A stretch of DNA of 10,603 nt from CAZTLI01 sp964614375 (GTDB lineage Bacteria; Chloroflexota; Anaerolineae; Aggregatilineales; Phototrophicaceae). The position numbers and the translations under genes were made by a program. The stretch spans positions 1-10,603 of the forward strand of contig CAZTLI010000162.1 of the NCBI GenBank assembly GCA_964614375.1. The letters are read 5' to 3'. Positions 1-6,004 of this stretch are shown in pieces. How positions within the stretch are numbered: the stretch's first letter is position 1; each line of letters opens with the position of its first letter. Under the pieces are notes generated by a model. That model saw nothing but the letters and a program-made list of their open reading frames with translations. It did no database searches and was not told the DNA's origin.

Positions 1-264
1 AAAGGGGTCTATCCCGGCGGTAACGCGGTTGATCTGGCAGCGGCGATGGGTATCGCGCTTTTGACCGAAGAAGATTATCGCGCGTTACAGAAACTTGGCG
101 AATTTGATACAACGACATCAAGCTGGATACACACGCCGCCCGATATTCGTGAACGCGGTGGGGCGCTGTTTGCGGATTACCGTTATGGGCATGTCTTTGT
201 GTATCACAACTCGGCGCAATCGTTTTATTCCGCCAGAGGCTTTCGCGGCTTGCTCCGGGTCTAG
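1..264 (+). CDS. DUF4256 family protein, C-terminal part (5' truncated by window edge)
   Basis: The reading frame is open from base 1 and ends at TAG 262-264, so the gene begins before the window; 87 residues are visible. The segment TEEDYRALQKLGEFDTTTSSWIHTP followed by DIRERGGALFADYRYGHVFVYHNSA and a final ARGFRGLLRV matches what I remember of the DUF4256 family, in which the invariant-looking TSSW, GGALF, RYG.VFVYHN and ARGFRG blocks sit near the C terminus. The function of this family is not known; it is a small soluble protein without visible membrane segments. The ATG at 46 is an internal methionine, not the start, because the family-like sequence YPGGNAVDLAAAMG runs through it. It converges on the membrane protein gene at 430-2256. 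Confidence 0.8.
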   Translation, partial: KGVYPGGNAVDLAAAMGIALLTEEDYRALQKLGEFDTTTSSWIHTPPDIRERGGALFADYRYGHVFVYHNSAQSFYSARGFRGLLRV

Positions 265-308
265 GGTCAAGCGCTAGCGCCGTGTGCATGTCGATGTTGA
301 GTAAAAGC

Positions 309-420
309 TCTTTGTGGTTTAGCTTTTGCCCTTTACACTTTCCGACCTTTGCGACTTCGTGCCTTTGCGTTTAATCCGCTTTTTGTCTTTGACTCTGCGT
401 GACGCCCTTGCCTTTGCGTG
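309..420. repeat. Degenerate CTTTGCG-type intergenic repeat cluster
   Basis: The 165-bp spacer between two convergent genes (265-429) contains three exact CTTTGCG heptamers at 347-353, 363-369 and 412-418, plus degenerate relatives (CTTTGTGG, CTTTTGCC, CTTTTTG, CTTTGAC, CTCTGCG) in between. Spacing is irregular, so this is not a tandem array or CRISPR. The same heptamer occurs at 2469-2475 in another spacer. Short interspersed strings of this kind (CTTTGCG and CTCTGTG types) are common in spacers of several bacterial phyla; their function is unknown. No convincing U-tailed terminator is visible for either convergent gene. Confidence 0.5.
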
Positions 421-429
421 GAATCTCTG

Positions 430-2256
430 TCAGCGCACCTGATAGACCTGTGCCGCGCCGGACTCATACACCAGTTCCAGATAGTCCGCATCGGCAATAT
501 CGGATTGAGCCGCAATTTGTGATTCGACCGCAATCAGCGCCGGGACGATGACATAGGTGATGTTGGCCTCGTGCAGTAAAGCGCTGTGGTCAGGATAGGC
601 CGGGTTATGCCAGAACGCCAATAGAGTCTCACCCATATCCAGCGCAGCCGCTTCGCCGCGATAAAAGACCGCCTGCGGGAAAAAGACCGCATCGCGTTCG
701 CTGATGACCGCCACCCAGAGACTATCGCGCGACGGATAATTGAGCACGCGCGCCGTTTCAGCGCCATTTTCGCGTATCCACAACATGGTGTTGATGTCAT
801 CGGCTGTCGTATACAGGCCGGGATAGGCTGTCGATTCGCGGGCAGCGGCGCGCAGGTCATCGGTCAGCAAAACGCCCACTGCCAGCACGCCGATGAGGAC
901 AACCCCCGCCACGACATACACCGCGCGATATAGCTGCACCCGAAGTGTCTCATTGACGACGTTCTCCCAAATCCACAGCAGGCCATACCCGCCCAGCAGC
1001 GTATAGGGCACAATCGCGCCGAACCATGCCCCATAAAACGGGTCGCCGATATTTCGTAAAGGCGGGATTAGCGCCACGAGCAGACCTATCCCGGCGAAAT
1101 CCACCAGCAGCGCCAGCCACCCGACGGCGAGCAGACCCATTTGCGCCCGCTGTTTGAGGCTGATGATTGCGCCCATGATGGCTATCGGGATGATGATGAG
1201 GCCATGATGCAGCAGCAGCGTGCTGAGGTTTGATACGTCGGCAGTATAGGTCGTGTCAGTGCCCGATGTCAGCAGTGACCACGTATTCAGCAGCCAGGGG
1301 CCGGTGGCGACAATCGTCACCAGCGGCACACCGAGCAGCAGCACCAACCAGCGCCTCAGATTAGGACGGTCTTGGCCCAGGTGCATCGTCCCCAGCCATG
1401 CGGCATAACCGAGAATCAGCGTGAAGGTCACGGTAGCATCTGCCAGCAGCGTCGCGCCCAGCATCAGCCCCGCCGCAATCGCATCGTACCACAGGCCGTC
1501 GCGTTGATAACGCAGGGCGTAGATGACAAAAGCCATCGTGAATGCCAGCGCCAGCAGCGCGCTATAATGCCCATCGAGGAACGTTAAAAATCCGCCCAAT
1601 CCAATGATGAAGGCCACCGCCATCGCCCGCCCCAGACGTTTATCGCGAATCTCCGCGCCCATGTCATACGCCATCCACACACATAACAGCGCCAGTACCG
1701 CGCCGACGCCCAGTTGAATGTCGGAAATCGGTTGGCGTAACTGTCCGCTGAGATAGGCGACCAAGGCCGATAATCCCGGGCTGGTGATCGTTTCGATTTC
1801 GGGGTGAAAGGGCGCGAGTGATGTGAATGAACCACTTTTGGCAGCTAATGCCATATAACCGAGCGCAGGGGCGTCTGTCCCCAATGGCACGGGCAGCGAC
1901 AGCACAATGACCCCTATCGCCACGCCCACCACTACAAAAAAGGCCAAATCCTGCGGGCCGGGCCAACCCTGATCTTTATCTTCGAGCACGATGCCGTGTG
2001 CTTCTGCCCGCATCTGCGCGCTGGATAGTGAGCCGCCGACCAGAATCCCGGTCAGCAGCGCGAACAGCATATAATCGACAATCAGCGTGTTCCAGCCAAA
2101 GGCCGACGCCCAGAAGACCGCGCCGCCCATCACCAATGCCAGCGACAATGTCCCTGCCAGCGCCACACGCGGCTGTACCGTGCGCCATGCCGGAGCGAGC
2201 ATCGCTCCCGCGCCCAATATCACCGCGCCAAATACAAAACTAATGAAGAGAACCAT
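430..2256 (-). CDS. Polytopic membrane protein, GT-C glycosyltransferase-like
   Basis: This 608-residue protein is strongly hydrophobic from its N terminus to about residue 480, with more than ten probable membrane segments, followed by a soluble C-terminal domain of about 120 residues. After the first helices comes an extracytoplasmic loop with GTDAPALGYMALAAKSGSF and, further on, FHPEIE..TSPGLSALVAYL. An acidic residue in the first long loop followed by an aromatic/SPG segment is the layout of GT-C enzymes of the PMT/ArnT type, which move sugars from polyprenyl-phosphate carriers. The C-terminal part (IRENGAETARVLNYP...HEANITYVIVP) resembles the globular tail of long GT-C-like proteins in Chloroflexota. 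Substrate cannot be told. The start at 2256 is the first ATG and leads straight into a hydrophobic segment; no strong Shine-Dalgarno precedes it, and a -10-like TATACT lies 38 bp upstream. It could also be a non-catalytic relative. Confidence 0.7.
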   Translation of the reverse strand: MVLFISFVFGAVILGAGAMLAPAWRTVQPRVALAGTLSLALVMGGAVFWASAFGWNTLIVDYMLFALLTGILVGGSLSSAQMRAEAHGIVLEDKDQGWPGPQDLAFFVVVGVAIGVIVLSLPVPLGTDAPALGYMALAAKSGSFTSLAPFHPEIETITSPGLSALVAYLSGQLRQPISDIQLGVGAVLALLCVWMAYDMGAEIRDKRLGRAMAVAFIIGLGGFLTFLDGHYSALLALAFTMAFVIYALRYQRDGLWYDAIAAGLMLGATLLADATVTFTLILGYAAWLGTMHLGQDRPNLRRWLVLLLGVPLVTIVATGPWLLNTWSLLTSGTDTTYTADVSNLSTLLLHHGLIIIPIAIMGAIISLKQRAQMGLLAVGWLALLVDFAGIGLLVALIPPLRNIGDPFYGAWFGAIVPYTLLGGYGLLWIWENVVNETLRVQLYRAVYVVAGVVLIGVLAVGVLLTDDLRAAARESTAYPGLYTTADDINTMLWIRENGAETARVLNYPSRDSLWVAVISERDAVFFPQAVFYRGEAAALDMGETLLAFWHNPAYPDHSALLHEANITYVIVPALIAVESQIAAQSDIADADYLELVYESGAAQVYQVR

Positions 2257-2293
2257 GAGTCTGTCATTTCGTCGTTGTCTATATCCGGCGACC

Positions 2294-2299
2294 AGTATA
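2294..2299 (-). promoter_or_regulatory. Possible -10 element for the membrane protein gene
   Basis: Read on the minus strand the sequence is GACTATACTGG, with a five-of-six TATACT -10 hexamer, which would give a leader of about 30 nt before the ATG at 2256. No good -35 hexamer is visible at 16-18 bp. TATAGT is also present on the plus strand over the same bases, so direction is uncertain. Confidence 0.35.
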
Positions 2300-2358
2300 G
2301 TCGGCGGGCGTGGGGCGCGCTATGGTTATTGGCTATAGACGGGTTACACGATGACATT

Positions 2359-2477
2359 TGTCACTGGCAAGTCCCCGGTAGAAGCAGTGACAGGGTGCAA
2401 GGACTGAGTGAACGTGTACCATTGCCCTAACCACGCCGCGTCCTCTGTGCGGGCTGTGGTTCAATTGTCTTTGCGCC
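2359..2477 (+). other. Spacer with nested inverted repeats, possible structured RNA of unknown type
   Basis: The 363-bp spacer 2257-2619 holds no gene. Within it, TGTCACTG (2359-2366) is matched exactly by CAGTGACA (2385-2392) across an 18-nt loop. GGTGCAAGGAC (2394-2404) can pair along its length with GTCTTTGCGCC (2467-2477) if G-U pairs are allowed, and inside that, ACCAC/GTGGT (2430-2434, 2456-2460) and CCGCG/TGCGG (2436-2440, 2448-2452) form an inner hairpin. A -10-like TATAGA at 2333-2338 could start a transcript here. I cannot match it to a known RNA family. The inner part also resembles the CTCTGTG...GTGGTTCAAT type of degenerate intergenic repeat, which may explain the pairing without any function. 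Confidence 0.3.
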
Positions 2478-2571
2478 AGGGGTTATTTGCATCCCTCGGA
2501 CGAATGACATGCGGATGGCTGACATGCTGAACACAGTCTGCAATGGATGTATACGGATTAACACATCCGGC

Positions 2572-2577
2572 TATACT
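2572..2577 (+). promoter_or_regulatory. Probable -10 element for the LysE-OMT-S24-like operon
   Basis: GGCTATACTGATAATG contains a five-of-six -10 hexamer (TATACT) placed 42 bp before the ATG at 2620, which predicts a leader of about 35 nt holding the AAAGGA ribosome binding site. No good -35 hexamer is seen, so activation or an extended -10 mode is possible. An 8-bp direct repeat TGACATGC (2505-2512 and 2520-2527) lies about 45-65 bp upstream. Confidence 0.5.
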
Positions 2578-2619
2578 GATAATGTTACACAGCACCATTC
2601 CCAGACAAAGGACAACTTT

Positions 2620-3255
2620 ATGCCCGATGCAACCGCACTCACGCTCTTTTTTGGCGCATCACTGGCGCTCGTACTCGTACCCGGCCCCGCAGTGTTGTAC
2701 ATCGTCACACGCAGCATCAGTCAAGGCCGAACAGCGGGCATCCTCTCGGTCATCGGCATCGGGATAGGCAATCTATTTCATGTCGTCGCGGCGGGATTGG
2801 GCGTATCGGCCATATTGATGTCGTCGGCAGTGGCGTTTCAGGTGGTGAAATTGCTCGGCGCGGCCTACCTGATGTATCTCGGCATCCGCACGCTGCGCCG
2901 GAAAGATGAAGCAGCTGCCGTCAACGGCGTATCCCAGCAACCGGCATGGCGTATCCTATCGCAGGGCGTCATCGTCAACATCCTCAATCCTAAAGTGGCG
3001 CTGTTTTTCCTCGCATTTTTGCCCCAATTTGTCAATGTCTCCGCCGGGAATGTGACCGGGCAAATTATCCTGCTCGGCATGATTTTCACGATTCTCGCCA
3101 TCGTGACCGACAGCATTTATGCGCTGTTATCGGGCACGGTGGGTAGTGTGCTGCGGGGGAACATTCGCTTTCTGCGCGGTCAACGCTATGTCGCGGGCGG
3201 AGTCTATATTACACTGGGCGTCGCGACAGCATTATCCGGTTCAGAACGGCAGTAG
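2620..3255 (+). CDS. LysE/RhtB family amino-acid exporter
   Basis: A 211-residue inner-membrane protein of the LysE/RhtB superfamily, which exports amino acids or related small molecules with the proton motive force. Seen in the sequence: an N-terminal helix LFFGASLALVLVPGPAVLYIV with the family PGP motif at residues 21-23, then the RSISQGRTAGILSVIGI block, the GAAYLMYLGIRTLRR helix end, and the second-half signature VNILNPKVALFFLAFLPQFV; about six membrane segments and normal family length. The ATG at 2620 was chosen because it gives the standard family N terminus and follows AAAGGA by 7 nt; an upstream in-frame ATG at 2509 lies before the probable -10 at 2572 and is rejected. The stop TAG is part of the TAGGAGGG ribosome binding site of the next gene 8 bp away, so the two are very likely co-translated. 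Substrate is unknown. Confidence 0.9.
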   Translation: MPDATALTLFFGASLALVLVPGPAVLYIVTRSISQGRTAGILSVIGIGIGNLFHVVAAGLGVSAILMSSAVAFQVVKLLGAAYLMYLGIRTLRRKDEAAAVNGVSQQPAWRILSQGVIVNILNPKVALFFLAFLPQFVNVSAGNVTGQIILLGMIFTILAIVTDSIYALLSGTVGSVLRGNIRFLRGQRYVAGGVYITLGVATALSGSERQ

Positions 3256-3263
3256 GAGGGCGT

Positions 3264-3980
3264 ATGTCACAGGACGTATGGACAGCGGTGGATGATTATT
3301 TCGACAGTTTATTCATCCCGCGTGACCCGGTGCTGGATAAGGCGCTCGAAGTGAGTGAAGCCGCCGGATTGCCCGCGATTCAAGTGCCGCCGAATTTAGG
3401 CAAGCTGCTGTATATCTTGGCGACAATACAGGACTCGCGCACAGTGTTAGAGATTGGGACGCTGGCGGGCTACAGCACCATCTGGTTAGCACGAGCACTG
3501 CCAGACGATGGACGGGTAATTACGCTGGAAGCTGACCCCAAACACGCCGACCTCGCCCGTGAAAATATCGCCCGCGCGGGCTTAGCCGACAAAGTGGATA
3601 TTCGTCTCGGTAAGGCGCTGGATACACTGCCGCAAATCGCGGATGAAGGTCTCGCGCCGTTTGACCTGATTTTCATCGACGCTGATAAGCCCAATAATTC
3701 TGCTTATCTCGATTGGTCGCTGAAGCTCTCGCGGCCTGGCAGCTTGATTATCGGCGATAATGTCGTGCGAAATGGCAGAGTCATTGATGCCCACACAACC
3801 GATCCCAATGTGCAGGGTGTGCGCGATTTCAATGCCATGCTCGCCGCTGAACCGCGCCTGACGACCACCGCGCTCCAGACCGTCGGCAGTAAAGGCTATG
3901 ATGGCTTCGCTGTGGCGCTCGTCACCGGTCAGGGACGGGTGCAGCGTAATGATAGAGCCAAAGATGGATCGTACACATGA
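3264..3980 (+). CDS. Cation-dependent class I SAM O-methyltransferase (COMT/CCoAOMT-like)
   Basis: A 238-residue cytosolic methyltransferase of the catechol/caffeoyl-CoA O-methyltransferase type, transferring a methyl group from S-adenosylmethionine to a hydroxyl, usually of a catechol-like substrate. Motif I is VLEIGTLAGYST (residues 61-72), acidic residue E89 at the end of strand 2 should bind the ribose, FIDADK at 137-142 supplies the metal ligand D139 and the catalytic lysine K142, and GDN at 164-166 supplies the other metal ligands D165 and N166, so the active site looks complete. The body ends at GFAVALV; about 17 further residues form an unusual hydrophilic tail that overlaps the next gene by 4 bp. 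The start is preceded by GGAGGG. It lies 8 bp after the LysE exporter, which suggests that the methylated product or its precursor might be exported, though this pairing is inference. Confidence 0.9.
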   Translation: MSQDVWTAVDDYFDSLFIPRDPVLDKALEVSEAAGLPAIQVPPNLGKLLYILATIQDSRTVLEIGTLAGYSTIWLARALPDDGRVITLEADPKHADLARENIARAGLADKVDIRLGKALDTLPQIADEGLAPFDLIFIDADKPNNSAYLDWSLKLSRPGSLIIGDNVVRNGRVIDAHTTDPNVQGVRDFNAMLAAEPRLTTTALQTVGSKGYDGFAVALVTGQGRVQRNDRAKDGSYT

Positions 3981-4261
3981 GTTGGGCGAAGTTCGCAATC
4001 GAAACATTGCAAACGGGCGAAACGGCACAGGGGCGTCCACGCGGACACTCGATGACGGGCAAGGTCAATCATCGTGACCTCGTGACGCGCAAACCCAGCA
4101 ACCCGGATAACCTCGATGTGGATGCTATTGTGCGGGCGCATCTGCATCTGATAAAGGCCAAATCCAATGACCGCTTCCTCGTCGGCAGCAGTCGCGGCGG
4201 TCTTAATGGTCGGGTTGGGGCAAACGCCATCTATGGAATCGCCACCGAAATCACCGCCTGA
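3977..4261 (+). CDS. Small S24/LexA-peptidase-like protein, apparently shortened
   Basis: A 94-residue protein whose ATG overlaps the stop of the O-methyltransferase (ATGA). RPRGHSM at 20-26 looks like the catalytic Ser-Met element of S24/S26-type folds (RPRG.SM), with DLVT shortly after, HLIKAK at 57-62 giving a candidate catalytic lysine K60, and a C-terminal NDRFLVGSSRGGLNGRVGANAIYGI block typical, as I recall it, of small stand-alone S24-like proteins. In relatives I remember, about GDIVLVRV.G..Y separates the DL.V segment from HLIK; here it is compressed to DVDAIVRAHLHLIK, suggesting an in-frame loss of roughly 7-8 residues in the strand before the lysine. The Ser-Lys spacing is 35 residues. 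Real function is unknown; it may be a degenerate member. Its spacing puts it in the operon of the exporter and methyltransferase. Confidence 0.55.
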   Translation: MSWAKFAIETLQTGETAQGRPRGHSMTGKVNHRDLVTRKPSNPDNLDVDAIVRAHLHLIKAKSNDRFLVGSSRGGLNGRVGANAIYGIATEITA

Positions 4262-4316
4262 AACCCGCTTATTTGTGCATTTTGTTAAATTTACGTGTGG
4301 CGGGGTTAAAAAAATC

Positions 4317-4345
4317 TTGACAAAAGGGAATCCATTGGCTATAGT
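4317..4345 (+). promoter_or_regulatory. Strong sigma-70-type promoter for SRP RNA
   Basis: A perfect -35 TTGACA (4317-4322), a 17-bp spacer and TATAGT (4340-4345) make the best promoter in the window. It begins 55 bp after the previous stop codon and points at the SRP RNA. The predicted start near 4352 leaves about 45 nt of leader before the mature RNA stem at 4397, so 5' processing is expected. Confidence 0.85.
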
Positions 4346-4396
4346 CGAAATGTCTAATCTTCCAAACATAGTTCTTTGAAAACATTTAACAAATGA

Positions 4397-4532
4397 GGTT
4401 GTTGGTAGTATGCTCGGCCCGGGCCCTGCGCGGCAGGAACTCCGAACCGTGTCAGGCCCTGACGGGAGCAGCACTAAGGTGTCAAACCTGGGTGCCGCAG
4501 GTCAACCTGGACTGAGCAATCTGCCAACAACC
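4397..4532 (+). ncRNA. ffs: Signal recognition particle RNA (4.5S, bacterial small type)
   Basis: The apical domain is unmistakable: GTCAGG (4451-4456), CCC, a TGAC loop (4460-4463), GGG and AGCAGC (4467-4472), equivalent to the conserved GUCAGG-tetraloop-AGCAGC region that binds the Ffh M domain. UGAC is a URRC tetraloop, a known alternative to GGAA/GNRA in SRP RNAs. The ends pair: GGTTGTTGG (4397-4405) with CCAACAACC (4524-4532), continuing through TGCTC/GAGCA, and a middle helix pairs CCTGCGCGGCA with TGCCGCAGG using a 2-nt bulge. The result is one long hairpin of about 136 nt with no Alu domain. The RNA works with Ffh and FtsY in co-translational membrane targeting. A run TTTTC and pyrimidine-rich sequence follow the stem and may stop transcription. 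An open frame across this locus is accidental. Confidence 0.93.
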
Positions 4533-4568
4533 TTTTCATTTCCCCTCTTTTTCCATCCCAATCAAACA

Positions 4569-4592
4569 GGGACAAACACACGGGTCTGTCCC
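4569..4592. terminator. Hairpin between SRP RNA and the convergent BtrH-like gene
   Basis: GGGACA (4569-4574) and TGTCCC (4587-4592) are exact inverted repeats around a 12-nt loop, in the 88-bp spacer between two converging transcripts. No U-run follows directly on either strand, so it may be a Rho-type or bidirectional stop, or an interspersed palindromic repeat; strings of this GGGACAGACC type recur in many bacterial genomes. Confidence 0.4.
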
Positions 4593-4620
4593 CATCTGAA
4601 ATCGCACAAGCCATGCACCA

Positions 4621-5835
4621 TCACGCCATGATAGCTGGTAAGCAGTTCACAGCATCGCGCTCGATGGTGATGATAGTCTGGAGCTGCTGCGCCAGCCCTT
4701 CCTGGAATGCGGTCACTTCGGCATCGGTCAAGGGGAACTTTTTCGCGGCCTCTTTCCGCATGGTGGTCAGGCGCGTATTGATGTCCTTAATCGCAGCCAT
4801 CGCGTCCGCACCCTGTTGGATGAACACCGTCCGTTTGCGTGTGAGCAGGTCTGCCGCCTCTGCCAATAGGGGTACAGTTGCGGGCAAAATCTGGTCGCCC
4901 AACGTGTGCCATGCCTGTTCACTCTGGCGGAACAGGGCTGCTGCTTCTTTCAAGCCGGGTTTATTGAGGATGACCGCCGCTTCGTCCAGAAAATCGGCAT
5001 ACATCCCGCGTTCGGCACTGTTGCCCGCGCCCTGTTGAATCCAGCTATATGCGCCGGGTTGAACCGCATTGCCAGCCAGCGCCATCCACAACCGTTCACC
5101 CGGCGGGAAGTAGCGCGCCCAACTGTGTTTATTGCGGGTGTTGGTCAGCATCTTGGCCCAGTGTTCCAGCGCCGCCAGACCGAAGTTTTCGCGTTTGCCT
5201 TTGGGTGGCGCATCGGTATACAGGCTGATGCACTGCCAGATGCCTTTACTGACAGCACCGGGCAAACGACTCATATCGGGCGCGTCCAGCGTCATCACAC
5301 GGAACTTTTCCTTAGCGACGCGACCTCGTGCCTGTTGCAGCACATCGGCGTCCACAACAATCCCGCAGTTGGCGCGGTCTGCGAGATAGGCTTTGCCATC
5401 GTCATAACCATAAACCAGCAGCGGCGTCATGCCCCAACTGCGCTGGTCATAGGACAGGTTATTATGCGGCAGCGAGAACATATCCGCCCATACAATCGCA
5501 GGGCGTCCGCCTTCGAGCACATCGCGCAGATTTTGTTCCGCTTTGTCGGGGTGGGTGGTTTGCGCCACATCGCGCGGAATCGCCAGCCGTTCAAACAAGG
5601 TATCCAGCGGGTCGAAGGTATTGCGGGTCAGCAGGACGATGTGCGGCAGATAACCTGCATACTCAAACGTGAAGTAACCGAACGTCACACCCCCGCTGAT
5701 GCCCATTAACAGGGCTTCGCTGAGGGGTTTGCTGGTATGCGGCGCTTTGACCCCTTGATAAGCCAGCGCATTATGCACCGTGCCTGTTTCATAGTGTCGT
5801 CCCGCGAATGCGTTGAAATTTGCCAGTATCGCCAT
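4621..5835 (-). CDS. BtrH N-terminal domain / DUF4872-like protein
   Basis: A 404-residue soluble protein. The first half resembles the BtrH N-terminal domain (named from butirosin biosynthesis, where BtrH transfers an acyl side chain from a carrier protein): GRHYETGTVHNALAYQG, then PLSEALLMGISGGVTFGYF, LLTRNTFDPLDTL, GRPAIVWADMFSLPHN and WGMTPLLVYGYDDGKAYLADRA. The second half, with LAALEHWAKMLTN, WARYFPPGERLWMAL and ERGMYADFLDEAAVILN, is DUF4872-like and mostly helical. The BtrH-type fold is related to papain-like enzymes; the segment that often reads H-C-E-T is here H14-Y15-E-T, so the expected cysteine is absent at this spot. The function is therefore uncertain. A good AGAGGAGAAAG ribosome binding site precedes the ATG at 5835. 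No biosynthetic cluster genes adjoin it. Confidence 0.75.
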   Translation of the reverse strand: MAILANFNAFAGRHYETGTVHNALAYQGVKAPHTSKPLSEALLMGISGGVTFGYFTFEYAGYLPHIVLLTRNTFDPLDTLFERLAIPRDVAQTTHPDKAEQNLRDVLEGGRPAIVWADMFSLPHNNLSYDQRSWGMTPLLVYGYDDGKAYLADRANCGIVVDADVLQQARGRVAKEKFRVMTLDAPDMSRLPGAVSKGIWQCISLYTDAPPKGKRENFGLAALEHWAKMLTNTRNKHSWARYFPPGERLWMALAGNAVQPGAYSWIQQGAGNSAERGMYADFLDEAAVILNKPGLKEAAALFRQSEQAWHTLGDQILPATVPLLAEAADLLTRKRTVFIQQGADAMAAIKDINTRLTTMRKEAAKKFPLTDAEVTAFQEGLAQQLQTIITIERDAVNCLPAIMA

Positions 5836-5893
5836 TTTGTCTTTCTCCTCTATTCCGGTAAATCAAAACTCAACTACATTTAGCACCTTGCAA

Positions 5894-5907
5894 CGGGCTG
5901 AAGCCCG
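5894..5907. repeat. Short palindromic element CGGGCTGAAGCCCG
   Basis: CGGGC (5894-5898), TGAA loop, GCCCG (5903-5907) make a compact 5-bp hairpin in the 169-bp spacer between the HxlR gene and the BtrH-like gene. There is no U-run. The string CGGGCTGAAGCCCG is a widespread interspersed palindrome in bacterial genomes, so I call it a repeat rather than a terminator. Confidence 0.45.
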
Positions 5908-5948
5908 CTGTCTGTGATGGTGTCTGAAGATGAGCCAATCTGATGCAC

Positions 5949-5966
5949 CGATTTTAGAGAAAATCG
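5949..5966 (-). terminator. Possible terminator hairpin after the HxlR-family gene
   Basis: CGATTTT (5949-5955) and AAAATCG (5960-5966) are perfect 7-bp arms with an AGAG loop, 39 bp beyond the stop of the regulator gene. The stem is A/T-rich and no U-run follows on the minus strand, so termination would be weak and read-through into the BtrH-like gene is plausible. Confidence 0.35.
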
Positions 5967-6004
5967 CGCCGCTTGTGTGAAAATAGCGACATAGTTTGCA
6001 CTTT

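Noticed and set aside
309..420. CRISPR-like array
   Set aside because: Repeat units are only 7 bp, degenerate and irregularly spaced, with no cas genes nearby.
2451..2480. GGTTCAATT resembling a tRNA T-loop
   Set aside because: No acceptor stem, anticodon arm or D arm can be built around it; it fits the intergenic repeat class better.
2509..2619. Upstream ATG extension of the LysE-family gene
   Set aside because: The added residues are unlike the family, and the likely -10 at 2572 lies inside the extension.
3929..4474. Open frame of 181 codons on the minus strand
   Set aside because: It covers the end of the O-methyltransferase, the S24-like gene and the SRP promoter in antisense; no recognisable protein features.
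4410..4631. Open frame of 73 codons on the plus strand
   Set aside because: It runs through the SRP RNA; the conserved RNA motif and paired ends explain the locus and the peptide has no family resemblance.
4906..5709. Open frame of 267 codons on the plus strand
   Set aside because: It is antisense within the BtrH/DUF4872-like gene, which has clear domain signatures and a strong ribosome binding site.
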